Shown: piece by piece, positions 37,625 through 49,509 of the stretch
Position numbering within the stretch: position 1 is the stretch's first letter
Layout: each line of letters begins with the position of its first letter
Source of the DNA: Embiotoca jacksoni
Taxonomy: Eukaryota > Chordata > Actinopteri > Embiotocidae
Assembly (NCBI GenBank): GCA_022577435.1
Contig: JAKOON010000023.1
Location: 1,176,501 to 1,240,500, forward strand
Direction of reading: 5' to 3'
Length of the DNA: 64,000 nucleotides
Notes under the pieces: model-generated
What the model was told of the DNA's origin: nothing
Seen by the model: only the letters and a program-made list of their open reading frames with translations
The model's database searches: none
Made by a program: the position numbers and the translations under genes

Positions 37625-38010
37625 CTCCGCACCGGATGTGTCATGTTTTTGGTTTGCCGTCCGTCTATCCCATTCTCATGAATGTGATATCTCATGAACA
37701 CTTTGAGGTACTTTCTTCAAACTTATCACAAGCATTCACTTGGACTCAAGAATGAATGGATCTGATGTTGGGAATCAAAGGTCACTTTGACCTCAAAAAA
37801 CAAGTTTGTGGTCATATCTCAAGACTTCGTACAGTAATTATGATCAAATTTTGCACAAATGTCTAATAGGATGGCATGGTGAAGTGATGATATCTTATAT
37901 CCAAAAGGTCAAAGGTCAGCTTCACTGTTACATCATAATGTTCCACAAAATCCCTTTTTTGGCCATTACTCAACGCCATAACTGAGGAACAGAAGGGGAG
38001 ATTGTGAACA
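37625..38010 (-). repeat. Interspersed repeat, copy B (opposite orientation to the 10-kb copy)
   Basis: Reverse-complemented it contains TTCTTGAGTCCAAGTGAATG, GTTCATGAGATATCACATTC and ATGAGAATGGGATAGACGGA, in the same order as 10,140-10,795. It ends near GCACCGGATG/GGAGGCTT at the end equivalent to GGAGGCATAA. No target duplication was recognised. Confidence 0.6.
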
Positions 38011-38869
38011 TATTTCACATTTGGTCAGCTACTGAACTGGTGACACTGATCTTGGGTGTCCACCAAAACGCTGGTGGATCTTCTTTGCTGTCAGTTTGAA
38101 GATGTGTGTGAAGCTTCTACTGTACGTCTTAGAATCTGTAGCTTCTTTGCAGCAACATCTATTTTCCTTGTTTATCAATTCTTTCAAAGTCCTCTCTAAA
38201 TATCGTATATGATTCTGGACATGTATGGATGTGAACTGCAGCTTGACTGGGTGGTGGAGGCATACATTTGTGAGGTAGTAATTATACTTTGTCATGGAAG
38301 AAGTCTATGTCTTCAAAGTTTTGTGGCAGCAGTTCTTTGGAAAATGTTAGTCTCGCAGATAGTTTTGTTAAACTAATAACCAAATGACAAGCAGGAAATG
38401 TTTTGACCAGGGAAGGCAACTTTTTTTCATCTTTAACTTTAACTACAGTTCCCTTGGATCAAATGATTAGGCTGTAAGGTACATTGAAAGTTTGAGAAAA
38501 ATAGAGCTACTCTGAAGTTAAACGACGTTGATTAAATCGAAATTTTAAAATAAAAGAAACATCTTTTCAGGCAAAAGCAAATAGAAGGAAATGAAATGGA
38601 ATAATAATTTAAATGCACAGGTCACTTTTTTAAGAGCAAATGTATTGCATGAAGTCTCTGCTAAATAGGCTGTCAAGGGCAGAAAGATTGCCTGCATACA
38701 TTGTGGATCCAGCCAAGCAGATCAGACCCTAATTGCAAGGAGAGATAAACATGCATTTCTTAGAAATATAGAAGAAAACCTTTAAAGGAAAATAAACAAC
38801 ATTTTCATAATGAGTGTGTCTGCTTTTTCGAAGCTGACTTTTAACATGTATATTTTCAGAGTTTAGTGA

Positions 38870-39110
38870 CCATATTGGGCACAATAATACAAACAAATCA
38901 TTGTAACGTTCAGCAAAGTCTGGGAGATGGTAAACTTGGAATATTTATATCATGAAGGGACAAGATTGGTCCTCTGAGATGGCCTCACATTTGTTGGCCA
39001 TTTTTAAATACTCTGAAGAACATTGACTGGTCCAAACGACTCCCACGAGATGGCAGCTTATACCATGACAGATCCACCTCCATGTTTAACACCTGGCAAA
39101 AGGCACTGTG
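38870..39110 (-). mobile_element. Tc1/mariner-type transposase remnant
   Basis: On the minus strand VKHGGGSVMV (about 39,092-39,063) is followed by a stop, AAISWESFGPVNVLQSI, another stop and KWPTNV. VKHGGGSxMVWxAIS is a conserved block of Tc1/mariner transposases. The reading frame is broken by stops at a Trp position. Ends were not found. Confidence 0.6.
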
Positions 39111-40582
39111 GGTTGAATACATTTTTGGGCTTTTTCCAATCAGAAATTGGCTCAGATTTAAAACAAAGACAATACTTAATGTACTTTTCTCAGGTTTTAT
39201 TGTCTTTACACCAAATTATACTATCTATTCTATCTATTCGAGAGAGCTTTGGATACAGATGAAGGTAAAGAATATTTTTAGAAAAGTGTTACAAACATGT
39301 TCAGTTTTTCAGAGTGCCTATTATGTAATTTAGCAATTATAGGATCAGATACCATCCAAGCATATTTGGCATATTTGACATGCCTTATGTTGTTTTGAAA
39401 ATTCAAATAGGTCACAACTTGGCTCTATTCATAAAAGATAAAAAGCTCAAAGTGATTAAGACAAATCATTGTACAATAATTGGTAACAATTTACTTTAAG
39501 CTCCCCTTTTTTTCATTTGAAGGACTGAAATAAGCATTATGTAACACAGTTGTGTGTTTTACTATGAGCCTCACAGTTAAGAAGCTATAACAGGAACTTC
39601 TTGGACATTTATTTGGAAAATGACTTAAGGATTTAATCCACTCTAAAGAGTTATGCTTTTCTTTTGGTCAACTTGGCAACCTGTTGTTTCAGCTCTTGAT
39701 ATCATGCTATAGATCAAAGCACATCTTTTGTGTGTTTTCAGTGGGGGTTTAAAAACCTAATTTGATGTCTTCAGATCAGCAAGGAACCTGTGCCATTGTT
39801 TGCATCCAATATTCAGAAGGCAGCTTTACCTCACTTTGACACACTTTTGTCAGAGTTTTGGATGCAAGAAGCAGCACAGAGTCTGTTGATCTGAGGACTC
39901 GATGTAGGACATATTCTTGCAGTATATCAAAGTCAGCAGCATGTCGATGGGAAGATTTATGGACATGGATTTATGGGTTTTAAAAAAATATCCAAAAACT
40001 AAGAATAGGTGTAGGGGCTTTAGAGCTGACTGAATGTGAGGTCTTTTCTTCATTCCAGTTACTGCAAGTTGGACTGTTTTTGTAAACAGACACATAATTC
40101 ACCTCACTTTAACTCACTACTGCATATGATTAAAATTCTCTGGCAGTTTCTTTATCATGGTATCATTTTGTCAACTCCTCCATTAATAAAAACAAAAGCT
40201 TCTTACTTTGGTAAATGAGTTCAGATGGTTGGTAAGAGAAGAACATATTGTTTCTCCACTTTCTCATCAGTTTAGCACCATGAAGTCCAATTAACCCGTC
40301 TGTCTGTTTGCATGTATTAGATCCTGGTAATAGATGGTGTGCGAAATGACAATACATAAGAGCGCTCTCACGTGAATGCCAAAGGCAATGTAGTGACGTT
40401 CTCTCTAAAAATCAATGAGGCAGTGCGATAGGACTCCCACATAATTTGCAAGACTTTGTGGGTGATGAAACAACAGCTTCTAAATGAGCCCCCCGCCCCC
40501 TCCACCACTCCACCTATCCTCCTCGTGCCTGCGCAGGGAATAGTTTTATGGTAAATATCATGGGAAGGTTTCACAACCTCCT

Positions 40583-40650
40583 CATTGGCTCAGAAGTCAG
40601 ATACCCCATCATATAAAGCGTGAGTGCCTGATCTAGCAGCCTTTTCCCGC
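40583..40650 (+). promoter_or_regulatory. CCAAT/TATA promoter of c2cd4c
   Basis: An inverted CCAAT box (ATTGG, 40,584-40,588) stands about 27 bases before a TATA box (CATATAAAG, around 40,610-40,618). This predicts a transcription start near 40,645. Upstream sequence is GC-richer than the gap to the left. The arrangement is unusual among the four genes here, whose other promoters are TATA-less. Confidence 0.6.
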
Positions 40651-41271
40651 TGGCGAGCGTTGTGGGTCACACTTGGACTTCAGCTAACAGGAAAACACCT
40701 TTTACGCACGGAGTGCTTGGAGACGCTGCAGATCGAGCGCACGCCGGCGATCAATTTTCTCGAAGGAAAAAGAGTTTTACATCCAACAAGTGGGTATATT
40801 CGATTACAGATGTGCAATGCAGCGGCACTTAATATGGCTTTTGTTTGGGGAAAAGTTATTTAGACTCGCCTTTGCGCATTTATTTGGAATATTTCATTGA
40901 ATAAAAAAAAAAAAAATACTTTTAACATTTTAATTTAAAAAATAGTCGTAGTTTGACAAGGTGAAAACGCAGGATACTAAAAGAGCTCGTGTAAATTGTT
41001 TAGATGAAATTGATGAGGTTATTTGATCTCTTTTGCGCTGTAATTTCTTATTTAATTAAAGAGGTATTTGGAAAGCTTAGATGATCTTTTAACGTCTGAA
41101 TTGTGAAAGAAATGTGTACTTCTTGTTTAAATGTTTAGGTGTAAATTATAACTAATATTATATAGTAAATACCCTTCAATTTCCAACAATAAGATGTAAT
41201 TCTTTTTCTTTTTTTTCTGTTTCTTTTCCTTCTATGTGGTGTCTCTTCTTACATCACTTTTCTGTTCTTAG
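40645..41271 (+). other. 5'UTR exon and leader intron of c2cd4c
   Basis: A plausible leader exon starts near 40,645. Possible donors are CAAG/GTGAAA at 40,961 and a weaker GTGGGT near 40,789. A good acceptor (CTGTTCTTAG) ends at 41,271, thirty bases before the start codon. Short open frames at 40,624-40,863 show no family resemblance and are taken as untranslated. Confidence 0.45.
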
Positions 41272-41301
41272 AGAAACTGTGTGCTGAGGCTCTGAGTGGG
41301 T

Positions 41302-42723
41302 ATGTGGATACTGGAGAAGCTCCGCAGCTCTGTGGAGAGCAGTGGGACACAATCCCAGAGCCCCCACACAACAGAGGCCATTCCTGTCTCTGTTTATGCC
41401 AATGTCCTCACTCCAGACAAGATCCCTGATTTCTTCATCCCACCCAAACTTATCTGCTGCCCTCCAGAGGAGTCTCTAACCCCAGAACCTCAGCACTGCT
41501 CCACCCTGAGACCCTCTTCCTCTGACCATGCCATCTGCAGTCAGAGTCCGAGAGCTCGGAGCAGCAAGAATCCCTGCAGCCCCCGCCTCTTTGCCCGCAA
41601 TCTGCAGAAGTCAGCCAACCGTCACATCATCCAAATAGAGAGTGCTGATGAGCCAGGTGCTGGATCTGGGAACAAAGTCCGTGTTGATGTCAACACCAAT
41701 GCTGACCCCCAGTCACAGACTGCAATGTCTCTGCCATATGTCCCCAAGGCTCAGACCTCCTATGGCTTTTCCACCCTGGTGGAGTCACCTCATACCCGAC
41801 GCAAGGAGAGCCTGTTTCACAGCAACCCCACCAGCCCCCTCACATCCCCAAACTCCCAGAGGCGCTCCCAAGGGGGGGCTCTGCTGGCCCCGTCTGACCC
41901 CAACCCTTACCGCTATTTCAGTGGTGGAGAGAGTGACACCTGCTCCTCAGCCGAGTCATCCCCCTTTAACTCCCCCCTCCTGTCCAGATCTGCCTCTCTT
42001 CTTCGCTCCATTACCCAGGAGACACAAGCAAAGGTGAGCACTTAGATCCTACATGTTTTTATAGATTATGATACAAAATTATCAGTATGTGTTACATAAG
42101 GGTTTCCCTTTGATTCAATATGAGGTTTCTTTCTGTGTTTACCAGTTGCTTTTTTTTCTTTCTCCCTCAAGGTGTCTCGTGCCAAGCGTTCCCTGGCACG
42201 CCACAGCTCTCTCTCCACCGATGAATGCAGCTCAGCAGATAACAGCCCCAACATGCAGCGCCGCCGCATGCGCTGCCCTCCCTCTCCCGCCTTCCGTGGA
42301 TGTAAAAGCAGTGGCTTGGGGGGCGCAGCGTCGGACCTCTTGCATCGCGAGCACACCATCAACCTCCACAAGCGGGGGACACTGAGGCTGAGCACCCACT
42401 ATGACCCCGAGGCAGCTCGCCTGAGGGTGCGTGTGCTCACAGCTGAGGCTCTTTATGACAGGCAGACGGACCTAAAGAGCATCAACTGCTGCATAGCACT
42501 CTACCTGAACCCTGGCAAGCAGCAGAAACAAAGGAGCACCATCATCAAGAATAGCAAGAATCCAGTATTCAACGAGGACTTTTTTTTTGATTCACTGCCC
42601 CAGGCTCAGGTAAAGAGTCTGGCCATGAAGATAAAGGTAGTGAACAAAGGAACCAGTCTGAAGAGAGATGTGCTCCTCGGAGAAAGGGAGGTGCTGCTCA
42701 GTGAGCTGCTCGCAAACCTCTAG
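41302..42723 (+). CDS. c2cd4c: C2 calcium-dependent domain-containing protein 4C
   Basis: Exons 41,302-42,033 and 42,172-42,723 join in phase 0 (AAG/GTGAGC ... CCTCAAG/GTG) and give 427 residues, against 421 in human. The N-terminus MWILEKLRSS is followed by NVLTPDKIPDFFIPPKL, the family signature. RHIIQIESAD, PKAQTSYGF, ESPHTRRKESLFH, RYFSGGESDT and SSAESSPFNSPLLSRS follow in family order, within a Ser/Pro-rich disordered stretch. The C-terminal C2 domain (about residues 315-427) contains RLRVRVLTAEALYD, INCCIALYL, KNPVFNEDFFFD and IKVVNKGTSLKRD. Family members are reported as nuclear or vascular/inflammation-linked; the precise role of 4C is poorly known. ATG 41,302 is chosen by alignment with MWFLERLR of mammals. 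The 138-base intron contains an in-frame TAG nine bases in. Confidence 0.95.
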
Positions 42724-43291
42724 GGAGCCCCTGTCAAGACTTCACTGAAAGCAAGCAGCTCCACATTTTTAGGGCCCCTTCTTCTCTGGCTATACCCAGT
42801 TCACACGTCTGACGAATACTGGACAGGAGAAAGAATACTGATGACAAGGGAGTTGTATCTTGAACACTGTGTTATCCAGCCCACAGCAGTGGACAGAGAA
42901 ATCAAGGCCTCTGTAGAATTCCTACTTTCTCAAGTTACCATCACCAGTTCAAACAAAGGCAATCCATCACAAGTTACATCCCAGTAAAGTAATAATGTGA
43001 ACAGTGGAGCTGTGGTCCTTGTTTGTGTATTCGATTATTGAGTTACAAAACGTGTTACCCTCTCTGATGAGTATTGTGATGTTGCTCAGTATCATACTAG
43101 CTGTTTTGCAGTAATGGTCTCATTTTAAGTTGGGGCTGTATCTTTCTAATAACGCTGTAATATTACATGTGAGTCTTTGCATGTTACTGTGAAAATCAAC
43201 AATGCGTACTTGAAATAATTAAATTCTATTTTGTGTTGAATGTGATATTAATATGAGTGCTGTACTGTATACTTTTGAACTCATGAATAAA
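42724..43291 (+). terminator. c2cd4c 3'UTR and poly(A) signal
   Basis: A 560-base AT-rich 3'UTR ends at a canonical AATAAA (43,286-43,291) about 20 bases before a GT-rich stretch and a T run (43,315-43,338), the usual downstream context for cleavage. Confidence 0.65.
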
Positions 43292-43314
43292 AACCTTAAA
43301 CTCATTCTGGTGGG

Positions 43315-43338
43315 TTTTTTTTTTTTTTTTTTTTTTTT
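43315..43338. repeat. Poly(T) tract
   Basis: A run of 24 T directly after the c2cd4c polyadenylation site. Confidence 0.9.
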
Positions 43339-45009
43339 AACTGTGCAGCCTTGTGGTTTTGTCCTCTTGTAATTCCTCAGGATCAAGAAAATGTGCTGGA
43401 AGCTTTCAATTTTTGCAAACAACTCTGAGGTTGGCTCCTCTGAGACAGGTGCAGGGTGGGTGTCATTTGTTTGGCTTTTAATCCTGTTTCTCTGCATGCA
43501 ATATTGTCTCTGTGCATTCAAACTCCCTATTCAATTTTAAGAGCATGTTTCAGGCTCACCAGAGGGTGAGTTTCAAGTAGTTATTAAGGATGGCAGGAGG
43601 TAGAATCAGGGCTCAAATGCTGGCATGCACAGTCCTGATCTAGAAATAATTTATCTGTACAGTGAGATTACATCTTCATTTATGTGTTTAATACTTGGGT
43701 TGATATATGTAAATGTATTTGTGCTTTTGGAGTTGGTCACGAGAAAATGCAGAGCACACACTATAGTCCACACCACTACCGGCAGATAGGTATGGTCCCA
43801 CTAATATGGAACGTCATCCAAATGTGGAATTTATGCCTCCTCTGCTGGTGAAATAACATAATGACATGCCAGTGACCCCTAAGATATAATTTAAATTGAA
43901 ACATCAAAACCATTTTATTTGTGCATTTTTAAATTATATGGTGACCTTCTCTGAATGTTTCTTGCCTGGTGTACATTAGGACAAGTGCTCCTATGACCCT
44001 GAGAAGGAAAGAGAAGTTAGATTTCATTAAAAAATGTAAACATTCTTGAGAACTGTCGCAGACTAATGCCCAAGGGTGATATATGACCAATTCTATTAAT
44101 AAAGTACTGACATCAGTCTTTATAAATAGGACCTATAGTGGGACACGTTCATTTGTGAGCCTGATTTTCCCAGATGTGACTGGTGAAGACAAATTAAGGA
44201 ATTATTTATTTGATGTGATAAAACTTAGCAGATAAATTATTAAAAGGTGGAACTAAGCAGAACATCTGCAGCACTCCCAGTTAAATGTGACAAGTCTACC
44301 CAGTCCTGATGAAAAAAAGGGGCTCGGATTTCAGTGTAAACCCTTAATAAATATTACCAAAGAATGTTTTTTTGTTTCTAAACTTGAAGTTTGTTGCATA
44401 TTTAGTCATGATAATCATTATTATAGATTGGAAATACATTTTTAAGGCCTTTAGCAACAGTTGTGCTTTGTCATTCAATCCTTTGACCTTAATGTGATAT
44501 TTTATATGCAATGTTTCAGCAGTTTTTATTTATGTGTATGAAGAGAGCATTACACAAAATGTAAATTTTTCCAAAGGTGTTTTATTTCCACTCCATATTT
44601 TACTTCATATAGGAAGAATTTGAATCTTTGTGATTCTGAATTTATAAGATATTCTAATCCTTCACTGTTAGACTCTCATCAACAGCTATTCTCCATGCCA
44701 CACTGAATTTATGCATATAAAAGTAGATATGAAGCTGATATCATGACTTTTCATATTGTGGAGCAGTACAGAAGGTCATGTACAGCTTTATGGATGTCAG
44801 TATTCATGTCAATCCTTGTGCCGGAGGACAGAGTAATGTGATCTCCTCAGGGCGGATCAGATCAGTCATGTAGAGTTTCCAGCTTAATTCCACATAGCTA
44901 CTGTTTTCCTGTATATTTATATAGTAGGACTCTAAAGATATTATTATGTGGGTGATACTGGTAGCAAGAATTGTACAGTACCACCAAGGGCAGCTAATTA
45001 CTAATTAGC

Positions 45010-45097
<88 letters not shown>

Positions 45098-45720
45098 GTC
45101 TGTCTCTGTCAAAAAGAATATGTTCAGAGGCCTGTTTTGGATTACACAACTCTAAATATAGTCAATGAAATATGATGTACAAATACATACATGTGCATTC
45201 ATTTTTAAGGAGGCCTGCATTATTGTAGGGTTGAAAGAATAGCCACTGATAAGGATATATATTGGACTTCCCCTTTCTTTATATACATGTTTATGATTTA
45301 GATTGTCTAATTGTTTGTCATGGAACACACAAAAAGCAACAGAAATACAAGCAATTTAAAGATATATTAAAGAAAACGTAAAAACAAACGGTACATTGTA
45401 GGGGATGAATATAGCTGCAAATGAAAAACTACACTACGATATGTCAGTGATATTATTTGTAGATGTACTTGATTTGTAAAGCCCACTTTTCACGTATCCA
45501 CGGTGTTTTGACTCAATTTACCATTTAACACTGTTTCTTGAGGGTGTATTTGGTTTGTGAGCCGGGCATCAGCTGGCACTGTCTGTCGGAGACAGTGCGC
45601 TTTGTTGGTCTGACCAACCATAACAAACGAACCTATCAGCTGGTAGGCCTTTTAAATCACACGCATCACGGGAAAAGAAGTTTATCGTCAATAAAGGGCC
45701 GCCTATTCTTGTCACTGGAG
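43339..45720. other. Gap between c2cd4c and fem1a
   Basis: AT-rich sequence with one TATC microsatellite (45,010-45,110). No gene or defined transposon was seen. Confidence 0.6.
45010..45110. repeat. (TATC)n microsatellite
   Basis: About 22 TATC units followed by TGTC variants. Unlike the array at 20.2 kb, no LINE-like tail precedes it. Confidence 0.95.
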
Positions 45721-45730
45721 ATTCCATCAG

Positions 45731-45820
45731 AACTACATTACCCACAATGCCTTACTGCAATCGTAAACATAGACCTGTCAAACAACACAAACGCCATCTT
45801 GACAGCACCCTCAAAATGGC
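45731..45820 (+). promoter_or_regulatory. fem1a promoter with ZNF143-type and YY1-type sites
   Basis: AACTACATTACCCACAATGC (45,731-45,750) closely matches the ZNF143/THAP11 motif ACTACAATTCCCAxxATGC. GCCATCTT (45,793-45,800) is the reverse of the YY1 core AAGATGGC, and AAAATGGC (45,813-45,820) is a second YY1-like site. They lie 135-225 bases before the start codon with no TATA box, typical of a broadly expressed gene. Binding is inferred from motif match only. Confidence 0.55.
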
Positions 45821-45954
45821 AGAAAGATGTGCGCTAGAAACCGAGTCCAAACTAAGATTCATGTCCCCCGCTATTTAAAATCAGACTCGACAGTTTTTCC
45901 ATAAACGAGTGGTTATGGGGTTGGTGCACAGCGCGGCAGCTCAGAGCCTGTAAA

Positions 45955-47809
45955 ATGGATGTAACCACGGCGGTTTTCAACGCGGCCAGAGATGGTAAGC
46001 TGAAACTTATCCAGAAGTTGCTGAGCAACAAAACTCCCGAGGAGCTGGAGGCTTTAGCCGAGGAGAAGACCCAGGGAGGCACCTCTCTGTTGATAGCCTC
46101 TCGATACGGACACTTGGAGGTTGTGGATTACCTCCTAGAACATTGTAAAGCAAATGTTGAACTCGGGGGGTCGGTCAACTTTGACGGCGAGACCATCGAG
46201 GGGGCTCCGCCGCTGTGGGCGGCTTCGGCAGCCGGTCACCTCCCCGTGGTGAAGACGCTGCTGAAACACGGTGCCTCGGTGAACAACGCGACACTTACTA
46301 ACTCAACGCCGCTCCGAGCCGCCTGCTTTGACGGCCACCTGGAGATCGTCCGCTACCTGGTGGAGCACAGAGCCGACATGGAGGTCGCCAACCGCCACGG
46401 TCACACCTGCCTCATGATCTCCTGCTACAAGGGCCACAAGGAGATAGCCAAGTTCCTCCTGGACCGTGGCGCTGATGTTAATCGCAAAAGTGTGAAAGGA
46501 AACACCGCCCTCCACGACTGTGCCGAGTCAGGCAGTCTGGACATCATGAAGATGCTGCTGAAGTGCAGCGCCTGCATGGAGAGAGACGGATATGGGATGA
46601 CCCCTCTCCTGGCTGCAAGTGTAACCGGTCACACCAACATCGTGGAGTATCTCGCCCACCAGCCCCGCACCTCCAGGGAGGAACGCATCGACGCGCTCGA
46701 ACTCCTTGGGGCTACTTTTGTGGACAAAAAGCGTGATCTGTTGGGGGCGATGAGGTACTGGAGGAGAGCCATGGAGCTGAGGCAGCCGGGGGACAAAGCT
46801 GGATCCCTGGCCAAGCCTCCACCCGGTCCCCCAATTCCCGCCTATGGCTGTGCACAGGAGGTGAGCACCGCGGAGGAACTCGAAGCTTTGATCACAGACC
46901 CTGATGAAATGAGGATGCAGGCCTTGTTGGTCCGTGAGCGCATCCTGGGGCCGTCCCACCCAGACACCTCTTATTACATCCGCTACAGGGGAGCTGTGTA
47001 CGCCGACTCGGGCAACTTTGAACGCTGCATCAGTCTGTGGAAATACGCACTGGACATGCAGCAAAGCAACTTAGACCCTCTCAGTCCCATGACAGCCTCC
47101 AGCTTCCTGTCCTTTGCAGAGCTCTTCTCTTTTGTTCTTCAAGACCGGGCCAAAGGTACCCTGTCAACACGCATCAACTTCCATGATCTGATGACCGTGC
47201 TGGGAAAAAGCGTGAGGGAGGTGGAGAGAGCTGTGGCGCAGAGGGATAATCCTCCAGAAGCTCCTCAGTTCACCAAGGCCCTCTCCATCATCCTCCACCT
47301 CATCTTTCTACTGGAGAAGCTTGAATGCAGCCCAGAGCAGGAGCACCAGAAGAAGCACACGGTGTACCGCCTGCTGAAGCTGAACCCCCGAGGTCGGAGC
47401 GGCTTCACTCCTCTCCACATGGCTGTAGACAAGGAAACCACATCTGTTGGCCGCTACCCCGGTCGGCCGCTTCCCCTCCCAGGCGGTGGCGGCGCTGCTC
47501 CTAGAGTGCGGCGCAGACGTCGACTCGCGTGACAGTGAGAACAACACGCCGCTGCACATCGCTGCTAACAATGGCTGTTCGGAGATTATGGCACTGCTTA
47601 TGAAGGCCGGGGCTCACTTTGACGCCACAAACGCACAGAGGAAGACGGCCTACGAGCTGTTGGATGAGCACAGCAGCGGGCACCCGGCCCTCTACCCGCT
47701 GAACTACGTCACCCTTCAGTGCCTGGCAGCACGTGCGATCGAAAAGCACAGACTGCCCTACAGGGGACTCATCTCTGAGGAGATGGAGGCTTTCATTGAG
47801 CTCCACTGA
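45955..47809 (+). CDS. fem1a: Protein fem-1 homolog A, with a one-base frameshift
   Basis: FEM1A is a substrate receptor of CUL2-RING ubiquitin ligases that reads C-terminal degrons. The gene has one coding exon. MDVTTAVFNAARDGKLKL starts the N-terminal ankyrin array, with repeats such as EGAPPLWAASAAGHLPVVKT, NSTPLRAACFDGHLEIVRYL, NRHGHTCLMISCYKGHKEIA and GNTALHDCAESGSLDIMKML. The middle region carries ALITDPDEMRMQALL, HPDTSYYIRYRGAVYADSG and MTASSFLSFAELFSF. After codon 502 (CCC, ending 47,460) the frame shifts: family sequence (VGRFPSQ, NNTPLHIAANN, NYVTLQCLAARAIEK, EAFIELH) continues in the +1 frame to the stop at 47,809. One extra G at 47,461 or 47,462 accounts for it; without it the protein would be about 617 residues. 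As written, it ends after 525 residues with 23 unrelated ones and loses the C-terminal ankyrin repeats. A sequencing or assembly error is likeliest; a recent null allele is possible. Confidence 0.93.
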
Positions 47810-49490
47810 CTTCCACTGCTGTTCCCTGAAGAGGCACCCCATGCACTGCTCTTCCTGTTCTCCTCGCTCTTCACTGACCCGCTACAGACTTTCTCTCTTT
47901 GCCATTCTCCTCATCTTTGTCTCCTTTCAACCTTCGCTCCACTCACTTCGCCAACCCTGTGTCAGACCAAACCATAGCAATAAGCATCCAGCCTCCGGGC
48001 TCCAGTCTCCGCCCGAGATCTGTCCATTCATCGCTTCATTCTTAACCTTAAGTCACATGGACTTTTCAAGTGATTGTTGGTTTCTATTGCCAGTTAATGC
48101 TGGGTGAAACTTTAACTTCACGTGGGCTTTAATGCGGCTTTAAAACTCTGTCTAAAAAGCAGAGTTACAGTATGATGGTGCTTGTGTGGGTTTGCTGGTG
48201 GCTGAACTGTACGAGAGATGGGTTTTCGTACTTTTGCTACAAAGCATCTGATCAAAGTAGCGGATAACATGCATGAAAAAGACGTGTGAATATGGTAGCT
48301 CAGTTGTTGTTGTTGTTGTTGTTTTGCAAAGTCATTTAGAAAGGAAACATTTGAACAAACTCAGCCACTTGTTGGAAGTTTTTTTTTTTGTTTTTTTTGC
48401 CTGGTTTCCACTTGTTCACGTATACCATCTGTTATGTTTCTTTGATGGAAGGTGTTGAAATCACTGTGCCAAATGTTATGTTGCAGACGATAAACTGGTG
48501 GCAAAGCAAAAAAGCCGTTAACTTACCTGCCTAATTGTAAGCAGGAGAAATAACATAAAGCAGGGACATGAAACTCCCACTTCCAGAAGATCAGTGAATC
48601 AAGTTGCTTAATATGCAGAGCCTGCTGAGCCATTACTTGAAAGACTTTCATGAGACTGAGGATGAGCAGTATCTCTTTGGCTAAGTAAAACAGGCAGGTA
48701 CCATTGTTTGGCTAACACTCTCCAGTCTCCATACAAAACATTTATAACCTATGCAGTTAATATTATTGCGATCACAGGCAAAGTTTTCTAGCAAAGAATT
48801 CACTGCATAAATGGATTTTCCACGACGTTATTCTTCAGTTGTACTCTGCTTATCTTAAAGTGATAAATACTCAAAAGGACTGGGGCTGCTTCATCGACCT
48901 CAAAGTGGCATCTTTTGAATTTAAGAACTAAGATTGTCTGCCTGAATTTCTGCCGACATCTGAATGAAGAATTTCAAACTGAAACCCAAAGTGTGCCTAC
49001 ATCCCTCTCCCCTGGGAAATGACAGCAACAACGAAGATATTCAGTTTGAGGTCAAAGAAGCAGCCTCGAATGTTTGGTGGGGAAAACAACATGAGCTTTG
49101 GTCCTGTTGTTTGTGTCCACGTAGTCTGACTCACTGGATGTAGACGTTGTAGTGGGTATAAGCCTGCCACGGCCGACTTTTTCAGGTGACATTCTCCTCC
49201 TTTTCCACCATCTGTGTGTAACTGTTTTCAAAATCCCTATCGCAGAAGGAAAAAAAAACAACCTCTGGCAAAGATTTCGGTCATGCAATAAGGCTTGGTT
49301 CTTTTTGGTGTTTTGCAGGGATTTAGTCATTTTAATGCAGGGCTCCGCCTCCCCATGTGCAAATATTCCACCAAAGCAAGTTCCCTCTTACACTATTTTG
49401 CAAGGGTGCCATCGCTGCATTCTGGGCTTAACGCCTCCACAGACGATTGTGAGTGGTTTAAAGAAATAAAAATAAGCCAAAACAGGGTTT
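47810..49490 (+). other. fem1a 3'UTR and downstream sequence
   Basis: The sequence stays CT-rich for about 250 bases after the stop and then becomes AT-rich, with a short TTG repeat near 48,306-48,322. Several AATAAA-like hexamers occur (for example near 49,465 and 49,949), so the end of the transcript cannot be fixed. Open frames here look random. Confidence 0.4.
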
Positions 49491-49509
49491 CCCCCCCCCC
49501 CCCCCCCCC
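49491..49509. repeat. Poly(C) tract
   Basis: Nineteen consecutive C, so the other strand carries a G run with quadruplex potential. Length is likely polymorphic or mis-called. Confidence 0.9.

Noticed and set aside
41642..42037. 131-codon open frame inside c2cd4c
   Set aside because: Overlaps the true frame in a proline/serine-rich region; no conservation.
46303..47842. Several minus-strand open frames across fem1a
   Set aside because: Shadows of a GC-rich coding exon; the plus frame has the ankyrin and FEM1 motifs.
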